Source: Pseudomonadota bacterium | GTDB lineage: Bacteria; Pseudomonadota; Alphaproteobacteria; Rhizobiales; Xanthobacteraceae | Reading direction: 5' to 3' | DNA: 59,056 bases | Assembly (NCBI GenBank): GCA_023404705.1 | Contig: JAEYAU010000136.1 | Span: forward strand, 1-59,056 | Shown here: one piece after another, positions 51,344-59,056 of the stretch | Position numbering within the stretch: position 1 is the first letter of the stretch | How the letters are laid out: every line of letters starts with the position of its first letter | Translations under genes and position numbers: made by a program | Notes under the pieces: generated by a model | The model's database searches: none | What the model was told of the DNA's origin: nothing | Seen by the model: the letters and a program-made list of their open reading frames with translations, nothing else

Positions 51344-51394
51344 AGATTGGAACACGACGCCGCGTCCCAACTTCGCGACACGGAATCCCAATCT
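51344..51394. promoter_or_regulatory. Candidate AraC-type operator in divergent promoter region
   Basis: The gap of 183 bases between the divergent 851-residue gene and the AraC-type gene holds inverted copies of AGATTGG (51344-51350) and CCAATCT (51388-51394). The first lies within the small palindrome CCAAGATTGG. Spaced half-sites between divergent genes fit an AraC-family regulator, but no consensus is known for this member. Confidence 0.3.
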
Positions 51395-51462
51395 CTAGTT
51401 GCGCGCGCGCGAAGCTCGTGTGCACACTCGCGTCGCGATCGAATGCGGCCGATGGAACTCGC

Positions 51463-52524
51463 ATGAAGCACAACGGGGGGAACTCGCAGCAGTCCGGAGT
51501 TCCAAAGTTTGAGATGCGCCTCGGCCCAGACCAGGATGGCTCCGCACTCGCTGCCTATCGCCAGAACATCGAATTGCTCTATCGGCTCGACCTTTCAGCG
51601 GACGCGGCGGCGAACTTCTATTCGTACGCGCTCACCTACCAGCTCCCCCGGGCCGTACTCGCTCGCGTCGAATCCGTGGCTCAGAGCCTCACGCGCGGCC
51701 CGGACGAGATCGCGCGTGGCGGCGATCAGATCGTTCTGTATGCGCAAGTGCGCGGGGAGCTCGAGGGCAGTTATGCGAGGCGTCCACGAAGCCTTCGTCC
51801 GGGCGACGTCGCGATCATCGACTACAGCCGTGAGATCGTCAGCCAAGTAACCGATTTCGAGATCTTCTACCTTCTGGTTCCGCGCGACAGCGTGCCTCCG
51901 GCGCTGTTGACGCCCGACGTGCACGGCACCGTCTTCCCGGCCACGAGCGGCCCGGGGCGCCTGTTGTACGGGATGATGGAGAATCTGCTTGGCGCGATCG
52001 ACGGCCTGACGGTCGCCGAGGCGGATGCAGCCGTGGACGCGCTGTTGAAGATGGCGGCGGGTTCGCTCCAAGAGGCGTTGGCGCGCGCGTCCGGCGCCTC
52101 GGGCGACCCCCAGCTCGACCGGGCGCTCGCCTTCATCGATCAACATCTCGCCCGGGCCGATCTGTCGCCCGCGGTCATGTGCACCGGCTTGGCGGTCTCG
52201 CGCTCCAGCCTCTATCGGCTGTTTGCCCCGCTCGGCGGCGTCTATCACGTCATCCTGCAACGGCGACTCGAGCGAGCCATGAAGGCCTTGCTGAACGGAC
52301 GCTCGTCGCGCACACCCCTGCGTCGGATCGCGTCCAGCCACGGTTTCGAAAGTGAGGAGCAGTTCAGCCGCGCGTTCCGCAGCCGGTTCGGCGTCACGCC
52401 GACCCGCTTCTACGATCTGGTTCGCCGCAAGGACCATGCCGCCCTTCGAGCTCAGGCCGAGCGCGCCGGCTTTGCCAATCTGCAGGCCTGGATCGAAGCC
52501 TTTCCGGAAACCGTCAGCAATTGA
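51463..52524 (+). CDS. AraC-family transcriptional regulator
   Basis: A 353-residue regulator. The N-terminal ligand or dimerisation domain (about residues 30-190) resembles the AraC-binding-like type (ANFYSYALTYQLPRAVLARV, LRPGDVAIIDYSREI). The C-terminal AraC-type double helix-turn-helix has SRSSLYRLFAPLGGVYHVILQRRLERA and the second helix GFESEEQFSRAFRSRFGVTPTRF. Start at MKHNGG; a longer frame from 51418 is possible. It diverges from the 851/340-residue operon and probably controls it. Confidence 0.9.
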   Translation: MKHNGGNSQQSGVPKFEMRLGPDQDGSALAAYRQNIELLYRLDLSADAAANFYSYALTYQLPRAVLARVESVAQSLTRGPDEIARGGDQIVLYAQVRGELEGSYARRPRSLRPGDVAIIDYSREIVSQVTDFEIFYLLVPRDSVPPALLTPDVHGTVFPATSGPGRLLYGMMENLLGAIDGLTVAEADAAVDALLKMAAGSLQEALARASGASGDPQLDRALAFIDQHLARADLSPAVMCTGLAVSRSSLYRLFAPLGGVYHVILQRRLERAMKALLNGRSSRTPLRRIASSHGFESEEQFSRAFRSRFGVTPTRFYDLVRRKDHAALRAQAERAGFANLQAWIEAFPETVSN

Positions 52525-52587
52525 GGCCGGCCGACAGGCATGCTGCCATGCCGGCGAACCGGATTGATTCCCTTCAGGAGATCCATG

Positions 52588-53352
52588 ATGAGCGCGCCCC
52601 TCGACCGCTTCCGCCTCGACGACCAAGTCGCCGTGATCACGGGCGGCGCCCGGGGCATCGGGCGGGCGACGAGCGAGCTGTTCGCGGCGGCGGGCGCGCG
52701 GGTCGTGATCGCGGACCGCGATCAGGCGGAGGCCGCGCAAGCCGCGAAGGCGATCGGCAAAGGCGCCGAAGCGCATGCGCTCGATGTGACCAACGAGGCG
52801 GCCGTGGAGGCCTTCTTCGCCGACGTCGTGAAGCGCGCCGGACGGCTCGATGTGCTGGTCAACAATGCGGGCACCTCGATCCGCAAGCCGACCCTGGAGC
52901 TTCCGAAGACCGACTGGGACACCGTGGTGGCCGTGAACCAGACCGCCGTGTTCCTCTGCACGCGGGCGGCGGCGCGGCACATGCTCGGCCGCGGCGGCGC
53001 GATCGTGAATGTCGCTTCGATCATGGGCCTGTCGGGCGGCGGGCTCTATCCGAACGCCTCCTATCAGGCGACCAAGGGCGCGGTCGTGAACATGACGCGC
53101 GCCTTCGCGGTCGAATGGGCGCGCGAACGGATCCGCGTCAACGCGGTGGCGCCGACCTGGGTGCGCACCGGCTTCATCCAGCCACTGCTCGAGAAGCCCG
53201 AGCTGATGGAAGAGATCGCCCGCATCACGCCCATGGGCCGCATCGCCGAACCCGAAGAAGTGGCGGCCGCCATCCTGTTCCTGGCGTGCCCGGCCTCGGC
53301 GATGACCACGGGCCATGTGCTGGCGGTGGACGGCGGCTTCCTGGCGCAGTAG
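52588..53352 (+). CDS. SDR-family oxidoreductase
   Basis: A classical short-chain dehydrogenase of about 254 residues. Cofactor motif TGGARGIG, NNAG, catalytic Ser in VASIMGLSGGG and YxxxK in SYQATKG, with AIVNVAS between. The Asp in VVIADRDQ after the second strand favours NAD over NADP. It catalyses reversible oxidation of an alcohol; the substrate is unknown. Two adjacent ATGs (52585, 52588) are possible; 52588 has the better seven-base spacing to AGGAG. It lies nine bases upstream of the exonuclease fusion gene. Confidence 0.92.
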   Translation: MSAPLDRFRLDDQVAVITGGARGIGRATSELFAAAGARVVIADRDQAEAAQAAKAIGKGAEAHALDVTNEAAVEAFFADVVKRAGRLDVLVNNAGTSIRKPTLELPKTDWDTVVAVNQTAVFLCTRAAARHMLGRGGAIVNVASIMGLSGGGLYPNASYQATKGAVVNMTRAFAVEWARERIRVNAVAPTWVRTGFIQPLLEKPELMEEIARITPMGRIAEPEEVAAAILFLACPASAMTTGHVLAVDGGFLAQ

Positions 53353-53361
53353 CGCTCATCC

Positions 53362-55068
53362 ATGAAGCTCGCGACGTTCAACATCAACAATGTGCGGAAG
53401 CGGCTGCCGAACCTGCTCGCCTGGCTCAAGGCCGCCAAGCCGGACGTGGTCTGCCTGCAGGAGCTGAAGAGCACGGATCGCGAGTTCCCGGCCGATGCGA
53501 TCGCGAAGGCCGGCTATCGCGCGGTGTGGGCCGGCGAGAAGAGCTGGAACGGCGTCGCGATCCTGAGCCGCAGCGGCGAGCCGGTGGTGACGCGCACCGG
53601 CCTGCCGGGCGATCCGAAGGACACGCAGGCGCGTTACATCGAGGCGGCCGTCAACGGCGTGCTGATCGGCTGCGTCTACCTGCCGAACGGCAATCCGCAG
53701 CCGGGGCCAAAATTCGACTACAAGCTCGCCTGGTTCAAGCGACTGACGCGGCACGCGGCCTCGCTCCTGAAGGCCCATGTGCCCGTGGCCCTGATCGGCG
53801 ACTTCAACGTGGTGCCGACCGAGCGCGACATCTATCCGACCAAGTCCTGGAAGGACGATGCGCTGGTGCAGCCCGAGAGCCGCGCCGCGCTGCGCAAGCT
53901 GCTGGCGCAGGGCTGGACCGACGCCGTGCGCACGCTGCATCCGGACGCCCCGATGTACAGCTTCTGGGACTATATGCGGCAGCGCTGGGAGCGCGACGCC
54001 GGGCTGCGGCTCGATCTCATTCTGCTCGGTCCTTCGCTCGCGCCGCGGCTCGTCGAAGCCGGCGTAGATCGTGCGGTGCGGGGCAAGCCGAACGCCAGCG
54101 ACCATGCGCCGGTCTGGGCCGTGCTGCGCGATACGCGCGGGGCAGCAAAGAAGTCGCCGGCGCCGAAGAAAGCCGCCTCACGAAAGGCGGCGCCGAAGGC
54201 CGCACCACGCAAGACGCGCAGCACGAAAAGCTCGAGCAAGGGGCCCTTGCTGGTCATCGACGGCGACTCCTTCGCGCATCGCTCCTATCACGCGCTGCCG
54301 AAGACGATCCTGCGCGACCGGAACCGCGGCGGCGGCGCGATCCTCGGCTTCGCCAACCAGCTGCTGCGGCTCTACGAAGCCGAGAAACCGCGCGCGGTGC
54401 TGGTCGCCTGGGACACGCTCGACGTACCGACCTGGCGGCACAAGCGCTTCCCGGCCTATCAGAGCGGCCGCAAGTTCGACGACTCGCTGATCGAGCAGCT
54501 CGCGGATCTGCCAAGCTTCGTCGCGGCCTGCGGCTTCGCCAATGCCAAGCGCGCGAACTACGAGGCAGATGACTTCCTGGCCGCGGCCGTGCGCGTCGAG
54601 GAAGCGCGCGGCGGGACCGTGCGGGTCGCGAGCGGTGACCGCGACACGTTCCAGCTGGCCTCGGAGAAGACCACGATCCTGTTTCCGGTGCGGGCCGGCG
54701 TCATGGATCGGATCGGCCCTGCGGAGGTGAAGGCGCGCTATGGCGTCGCGCCTGCCCTTGTGCCGGACTTCATCGCGTTGCGCGGCGATCCCTCCGACCG
54801 AATTCCCGGCGCAGCCGGCGTCGGACCGCAAGGCGCGGCGCAGATTCTCGCGCGCCACGGTTCGCTCGAGAAGGTGCTGGCGGCCGGCCGTTTTTCCGCG
54901 ATCGCGGAAGAGCTGCGGCTCTACCGCAGCCTCGCAACCATGGACGCAAAGGCGCCGCTCCCTGCCCTGCCCGATCAGGAGCCCACATGGGCCGAGGCGG
55001 CGGCGCTCGCGCGCCGCTGGCGCCTCGCGCAGCTCGCGAAGCGCCTCGATGAGCTCGCCGGCGGGTGA
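53362..55068 (+). CDS. Fusion of exonuclease III (XthA) and 5'-3' exonuclease (Pol I/FEN type)
   Basis: One uninterrupted 568-residue frame. Residues 1-259 are a complete exonuclease III/AP endonuclease: catalytic Glu34 (CLQELKS), GDFN with Asp147 and Asn149, LDLILL and the Asp247-His248 pair (SDHAP). Residues 260-293 are a Lys/Ala/Pro/Ser linker resembling histone-H1 tails. Residues 294-568 are a complete 5'-3' exonuclease: VIDGDSFAHRS, AWDTLDVPTWRHKRFP, EADD (401-404), SGDRDTFQL, LRGDPSDRIPGAAGVG with the helix-three-turn-helix. The usual products are two separate proteins. The pair would process abasic sites and flaps in base-excision repair (inference). An internal TTG at 54247 could start a separate product. 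Confidence 0.92.
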   Translation: MKLATFNINNVRKRLPNLLAWLKAAKPDVVCLQELKSTDREFPADAIAKAGYRAVWAGEKSWNGVAILSRSGEPVVTRTGLPGDPKDTQARYIEAAVNGVLIGCVYLPNGNPQPGPKFDYKLAWFKRLTRHAASLLKAHVPVALIGDFNVVPTERDIYPTKSWKDDALVQPESRAALRKLLAQGWTDAVRTLHPDAPMYSFWDYMRQRWERDAGLRLDLILLGPSLAPRLVEAGVDRAVRGKPNASDHAPVWAVLRDTRGAAKKSPAPKKAASRKAAPKAAPRKTRSTKSSSKGPLLVIDGDSFAHRSYHALPKTILRDRNRGGGAILGFANQLLRLYEAEKPRAVLVAWDTLDVPTWRHKRFPAYQSGRKFDDSLIEQLADLPSFVAACGFANAKRANYEADDFLAAAVRVEEARGGTVRVASGDRDTFQLASEKTTILFPVRAGVMDRIGPAEVKARYGVAPALVPDFIALRGDPSDRIPGAAGVGPQGAAQILARHGSLEKVLAAGRFSAIAEELRLYRSLATMDAKAPLPALPDQEPTWAEAAALARRWRLAQLAKRLDELAGG

Positions 55069-55074
55069 GCCAGC

Positions 55075-56325
55075 TTACTGGCGGCTCGCGGCGCGACGCT
55101 GCGGCGTCACCTGGATGATCCGGTTCGTGCTGCTCTGATGGATCAGGATGTTGCCGTCAGGCGTGGCGCGCATGTGGCGGATGATGCCCGCGTAAACGCC
55201 GCCGGACGGGATCGCCCAGCTCTGGAACGTCTCCGTCGCGGGATCGAAGCGGACCAGCGGATCAGGCCGCATGCCGGACTCGTTGTACCAGACGATGCCG
55301 TCGATCACGACGATCGCATAAGGATGCGACTTCGGCCCGCTCGGCGAGTCCCATTCCTTGATGTCGCCGGTCTTCGGATTGTAGCGGCCGATCTTTCCCT
55401 TCGACGAGTTCACGAACCAGATCGTCCCATCGCCCGCGATGTCGAGGCGCCGCACCGTCGTTCCCGGCGTCGGCAGCTTGACCTCGGTGAGCTCCATGGT
55501 CGCGGCATCGACCTTCACGAGACAGGGGCTGCCGTTGCAGGCGACCCACAGGTTGCCGTCCGCATCCTCCTTGATGCCGTAGGGCTTGGAGTCCGGCGTC
55601 TTCATGGTGACGAGCTTGATGTCGCCGGTCGCGGGATCGAGCCTTCCGAGCATGTTGCTGTTCTGGAGCGTGAACCACATGGTGCCCTTGCGGTCGAAGA
55701 TCGCGGTGTGCGGATCCTTGGCCTTCGGATCCGGCATCTTGTACTCGGTGATCTTGCCGGACTTCGGGTCGAGATAGCCGACCGTGCCGTTGACGTTGCC
55801 CGTGTACCAGACGTTGCCCTTGCTATCGAGCACGACGGTGTGCGGCTTCGCGTTCGCGGGCAGCATGTATTCCTTCATGGCTCCGGTCTTCGGATCGAGG
55901 CTGCCGATCAGGTTGCCCCACTGGCCGGCCCACCAGATCAGGCCGTCGTCGCCCAGCACGGGATCGCGCGTGCGCTGGCCGAGGGTCGGCGTCTGCCACT
56001 CCTTGAAGGTCACCTGCAAGGAGCCCGGCATGATCTTGGCCGCGCGCTTGGTGTTCGGCGGATAGTGCTCGGCGAGATAAGCCATCAGGGCGTCGCGGTC
56101 CGCGGGCGCGCCCGAGAGGTCGATCATGGTGCTGGTGAGCTCTTTCCAGCCATCGCGCGTGTAGCCCGAGCTGCCCGTGATCATGTTGGTCTGATGGCAG
56201 CCGGTGCAGAGGCCTTCGGCGAGCTGCTTGCCGGTCCCGTCCGGCAAGGCCTGCGCGGCGGCCAGGGAGGGAAGGAACGCAAGCAGCGTAGCGGTCAGCC
56301 CGAATGTCACGGCCGGCTTCAGCAT
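55075..56325 (-). CDS. Periplasmic cytochrome c with lyase-like beta-propeller
   Basis: A 416-residue protein with a Sec signal (ending AAAQA). Residues 30-90 hold a c-type haem motif CTGCH followed by YTRDGWKELTSTMIDLSG, as in small cytochrome domains. The remaining 300 residues are at least six repeats of the virginiamycin-B-lyase/NHL-like propeller (GNVWYTGNVNGTVGYLDP, DGNLWVACNGSPCLVKVD, GTIWFVNSSKGKIGRYNP). It probably moves electrons in the periplasm; the propeller may bind a partner or substrate. The ATG is preceded by GAGGA. It stands convergent to the exonuclease gene. Confidence 0.85.
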   Translation of the reverse strand: MLKPAVTFGLTATLLAFLPSLAAAQALPDGTGKQLAEGLCTGCHQTNMITGSSGYTRDGWKELTSTMIDLSGAPADRDALMAYLAEHYPPNTKRAAKIMPGSLQVTFKEWQTPTLGQRTRDPVLGDDGLIWWAGQWGNLIGSLDPKTGAMKEYMLPANAKPHTVVLDSKGNVWYTGNVNGTVGYLDPKSGKITEYKMPDPKAKDPHTAIFDRKGTMWFTLQNSNMLGRLDPATGDIKLVTMKTPDSKPYGIKEDADGNLWVACNGSPCLVKVDAATMELTEVKLPTPGTTVRRLDIAGDGTIWFVNSSKGKIGRYNPKTGDIKEWDSPSGPKSHPYAIVVIDGIVWYNESGMRPDPLVRFDPATETFQSWAIPSGGVYAGIIRHMRATPDGNILIHQSSTNRIIQVTPQRRAASRQ

Positions 56326-56537
56326 GAGGTCCTCCTCGAAGCAGATGCCGGATGCTTCTCCCCTTGCGGAATGCCGTCAAGGCGGAACAGCTGTTGCGCT
56401 GCCGCAAATCTGCCGCGCAGGGATTGCGGGCCTCCGGGCTTTCGCCCCGCGCAATTCGGCGCCGGATCGTCAACGCGGGTCCATTGCATGCCAGAAGGCG
56501 CGGTATAAGGTCCGCGCAAACAGGACGGACGATCCTC

Positions 56538-57125
56538 ATGCTCGATGCCCGGCTCACAACGACCATCGCTGCGATCGACGCGGCGAATGCGTGCGACCCG
56601 AATCGGATCGAGGTCGACGGCCGGCAGGAGCCGGCGGAGCTGGTTTATGGGCGGCGCATGAGCGCGACGCTCGCCCGCATCGCACCGGATGCGCCCGCGC
56701 ATCTGCTGATCGCGGCGCGCGGCCAGCACATCGAGCGCTGGCGCACGCCGCGCAAGAGCTATCCCGAGGGCCGCGCCGGCTATCTCAAGTGGCGGGCTGA
56801 CCTGAAGGAGTTTCATGCCTCGCGCCTGACCGAGATCATGACGGCGGCCGGATATGGCGCGGATGACGCCGAACGCGTCGGCGCGCTGGTGCGGAAGGAA
56901 AGGCTCAAGCGCGATCCGGACGCACAGCTGCTCGAGGATGTGGTCTGCGTCGTCTTTCTCGAGCACTACATCGACGGCTTCATGGCCAAGACCGAGCCCG
57001 ACAAGCTCGCGGACATCCTGGCCAAGACCTGGCGCAAGATGTCCGAGCGCGGGCACGCCCATGCGATGAAGCTCAACCTCCCGCCCGAGATCCCGCGCCT
57101 GCTCGAACAGGGACTTAAACGCTAA
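56538..57125 (+). CDS. DUF4202 family protein
   Basis: A 195-residue cytosolic protein. The motifs ANACDPNR, ELVYGRRMSATLARI, LLIAARGQHIERWRTPRKSYP and VVCVVFLEHY match the DUF4202 family, whose function is not known. The conserved His and Glu residues suggest a metal or nucleotide site. The ATG start at 56538 gives the usual family length. Its TAA stop overlaps the TAG of the convergent gene. Confidence 0.82.
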   Translation: MLDARLTTTIAAIDAANACDPNRIEVDGRQEPAELVYGRRMSATLARIAPDAPAHLLIAARGQHIERWRTPRKSYPEGRAGYLKWRADLKEFHASRLTEIMTAAGYGADDAERVGALVRKERLKRDPDAQLLEDVVCVVFLEHYIDGFMAKTEPDKLADILAKTWRKMSERGHAHAMKLNLPPEIPRLLEQGLKR

Positions 57126-57877
57126 TTGCGCGGCTTTTGCTCGCGCGCGCCGATGCAGAGCTCCGCAAGGTCGCGCTCGACGCCGCCGAAGAACGCCTTC
57201 GGGCCCAACTGCGCGACCTTCTCGAGATTGGTCGCTTTGGTGCTCGCGATCGTCACGGCCTCGATCAGCTCGAGGTAGCGTTGCAGCTGGGGCGCCTTGG
57301 TCTTGTCGTAGAATTCCTGCTCGGCCGCCTCGGCGGTTTCGGTCGGATTCTCGGGCAGCGGCGGCAGGCCGCGGCCTTCGGGCGAGATCGTGTCGAACTT
57401 GACGCGGGCGATCATGAGATGCCGATCGAACTGCTCCAGGATCATGTCGAGCACTTGCGCGAGCCGCGCCGGCCGGCCGATCGCAATCAACTGCTTCACT
57501 TGAGGGTCTTCTCGCAGGCGTGCCAATTCGGCCTCCGCATTGGCCCCCGCGGCCGCTGCAAACTCCGTCGCATAGGCCGCAGGATCGATCCCCTCTTCGA
57601 GGATTTGGATCATGCGAACACCATGGCGCTGCAGGATCGCGCGGCCTTGCGCGATCACGGCCGCGTCGTCGCGCCCCTTGGCCTGGAGGCAGGCCGGATC
57701 GCCGTTCCGGCGCACGGATTCCGCGAAGGTCTTGAGGAGCACCTCCGCATAGGGCGTCGCCAGAGCGTCCCGCACGAAGACTTTGGGCTCCTCGAACATT
57801 TGCCGGGCGTTGCCCTGGGCGAAGGCCGGAACCGCGGCCGAGACCAGGGCGATGACGAGAAGCAGTCTCCTGAGCAT
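57122..57877 (-). CDS. Hypothetical secreted protein
   Basis: A 251-residue protein with a clear Sec signal peptide (LRRLLLVIALVSAAVPAFAQ). The mature part is mostly helical and charged, with a single cysteine pair (PACLQ, ELCIG) that could be a disulfide. I do not recognise a family. The stop overlaps that of the DUF4202 gene. A 156-base gap separates it from the divergent DUF3592 gene. Confidence 0.7.
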   Translation of the reverse strand: MLRRLLLVIALVSAAVPAFAQGNARQMFEEPKVFVRDALATPYAEVLLKTFAESVRRNGDPACLQAKGRDDAAVIAQGRAILQRHGVRMIQILEEGIDPAAYATEFAAAAGANAEAELARLREDPQVKQLIAIGRPARLAQVLDMILEQFDRHLMIARVKFDTISPEGRGLPPLPENPTETAEAAEQEFYDKTKAPQLQRYLELIEAVTIASTKATNLEKVAQLGPKAFFGGVERDLAELCIGAREQKPRN

Positions 57878-58033
57878 GGCAGATCCCTCTGGTGGTCAGG
57901 GTTTAGTCGTGCGGCCCTCCCCGGGGTTCATGTGTGCTGCCGGGGCGAAGTCCAGCGGCATCGGGGCGATTGCGGCCCGCCATGAACCGTCGAGACCGGA
58001 CGCGCGACGAACCGTGATGACGAGGGGCACTCC

Positions 58034-58833
58034 ATGGACGGCATCTGGATCGTCTACCTGTTTCTCGCCGCCTTCCCGGGCCTGATCATCTTCGCGGCGA
58101 TCTACAAGTATATGGAGGTCTCTCAAGCCGCGCGCTGGCCGAGCACCGAGGGCCGCGTCGTGGTCTCGACCTCGGAAACGCGCGAGATGTCGGCCGGCGA
58201 CGGGCCGTGACGGTCTACTACAATCCGCGCAAGCCCGATCAGGCCGTGCTGGAGCGCGACGTGCCGCCCGGCATCTGGAAGGGCGTGACGATCCTCGTGC
58301 TCGTCATGATCGGACTGATCGTCGGCGGCATCGTCGGCTTCCGCCGGCTCGGAGACGTCATGGCGCTTGTCCTGCGCGACCCGAGAGAAGCGCCGTTCGT
58401 CACCGCCTGCCTGGGCTTCGCCCTCTTCGCTGCGCTGATCATTTTCGGCATCCAGCGCAACATGGCGCGCATGCAGCGCTGGCCCACGGCCCCGGGTCGG
58501 ATCGAGGCCGCGGATGTGCGCGCGTTCACGGTCTACGATCACGACCAGCACCGGCGGGTCACGCGACATCGGCCGAACATCGTCTATGGCTACGAGGTCG
58601 GCGGCGTGCGCTACATGGGCACCCAGGTCGGCAGCGCGGCGCGGGTGAGCTCGAACCTTCCGGCGTTGATCCGGCCGCGTGATGCTGTGTACGCGCCGGG
58701 CCGCGCGGTCGAGGTGCACTACAATCCCGCTAATCCGGCGGACTCGATCGTCGCCCCGCGCAGCGGCCCGATCCGGCTGCTGTGGCTCATCCCGGCGGCG
58801 GTGCTGATGCTGGCGTGGCTCGTCGGGCGCTAG
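58034..58833 (+). pseudogene. DUF3592 membrane protein gene broken by an internal deletion
   Basis: The first frame (58034-58210) encodes 58 residues: a transmembrane helix and the start of a DUF3592 domain (ARWPSTEGRVVVSTSETRE), then a TGA. The second frame (58207-58833) starts at an overlapping GTG with VTVYYNPRKPDQAVLERD, the usual end of a DUF3592 domain, then two helices and a complete second DUF3592 domain (MQRWPTAPGRIE, YGYEVGGVRYMG, VEVHYNPANPADS) and a final helix. The middle of the first domain (the YxYxVxGxxYxG part) is missing and the frames differ by one. This fits one ancestral two-domain gene with an out-of-frame deletion. The second part could still be translated from the GTG (208 residues). 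Confidence 0.65.
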
Positions 58834-59056
58834 CTGCGCGTACGCGCGAGCACGTAACCCGCGATGGTGCCCGGCAGAATCCACATCAGCGCCTGCACGA
58901 CGAGCGACGCGGCCACGAAACGCGCGGCGAGCCCGGCGGGCACGCGGCTTGCGACCTCGGCCGGATGCGGCGCGCCGACGAGATGCGGAAGCACGAGCGC
59001 CACGATGCCGAGCGCGATCCAGAGCCGTGAGCGCCCGATGAAGATCGCCGCGAGGC
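58830..59056 (-). CDS. cbtA: Cobalt transporter subunit CbtA, C-terminal part (cut by window edge)
   Basis: The last 75 codons of a membrane protein. The segment ALVLPHLVGAPHPAEVASRVPAG, then LAARFVAASLVVQALMWIL and GTIAGYVLARTRS, matches the C-terminus of CbtA, the putative cobalt transport membrane protein. The 5' part lies beyond the window. The stop shares CTAG with the DUF3592 gene. Confidence 0.7.
   Translation of the reverse strand, partial: LAAIFIGRSRLWIALGIVALVLPHLVGAPHPAEVASRVPAGLAARFVAASLVVQALMWILPGTIAGYVLARTRS

Noticed and set aside
52521..54572. Plus-strand frame of 683 codons overlapping the SDR and exonuclease genes
   Set aside because: It is the +1-shifted shadow of two genes with clear family motifs.
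1..59056. CRISPR array
   Set aside because: No regularly spaced identical direct repeats; the repeats present are dispersed palindromes.

Overview
The window is GC-rich DNA of a typical alphaproteobacterium. The gene content (a CAGCCA-tailed tRNA-Gln next to greB, a ppx-rlmE pair with a 4-base overlap, guaB, several Liv-type ABC transporters, Tat-targeted binding proteins, many palindromic intergenic repeats) suggests Hyphomicrobiales, close to the Bradyrhizobium/Pseudolabrys/Xanthobacteraceae group. This placement is inference from gene families, not from a marker comparison. Nearly all sequence is coding; genes overlap by 1-4 bases within operons. There is no CRISPR array, no transposase gene and no prophage.

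Layout. 1-10.6 kb: mostly housekeeping. It holds an RsmB/NOP rRNA methyltransferase with a MAPEG protein, an MDR oxidoreductase, guaB, membrane and TPR proteins, a Pmp3-like peptide, ppx-rlmE and an XRE regulator. 10.6-21.3 kb: a catabolic or salvage region. It has an ABC importer of the nitrate/sulfonate/HMP-precursor type, two paralogous FAD oxidoreductases, a flavodoxin-fold oxidoreductase, a creatininase-family hydrolase, a cytosine-deaminase-like amidohydrolase, a RidA-family protein and a PLP enzyme. 21.3-22.6 kb: a gene-free stretch with strong RNA-like secondary structure, then tRNA-Gln(CUG) and greB. 22.6-36.6 kb: mixed metabolic genes, including an orphan MCE protein fused to an auxiliary-lipoprotein-like domain, a benzoylformate-decarboxylase-like enzyme, an acyl-CoA ligase, and an SdhA-like flavoprotein paired with a very small 2Fe-2S protein. 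36.8-47.6 kb: two complete Liv-type ABC importers, separated by a GAF protein and a Bug/TctC binding protein.

47.7-52.5 kb is the least explained region. A two-gene operon encodes an 851-residue protein of unknown family with a hydrophobic C-terminal third and a 340-residue exported protein. It diverges from an AraC-type regulator. 52.6-59 kb: an SDR, one continuous gene that joins exonuclease III to a 5'-3' (FEN/Pol I type) exonuclease through a Lys/Ala/Pro linker, a cytochrome c/lyase-type propeller protein, a DUF4202 protein, a DUF3592 gene broken by an apparent internal deletion, and the end of cbtA.

Three palindromic repeat families lie between genes. A 'GTCA(C/T)CCTGAGG' family has four copies, all between 7.5 and 16.7 kb. 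A 'GTAGGGTG(C/T)GCT' family has two copies. A 'GTCATCCCGG' element has one copy. The best candidates for something new are the exonuclease fusion, the 851/340-residue operon, the structured RNA upstream of tRNA-Gln, and the flavoprotein/mini-ferredoxin pair.
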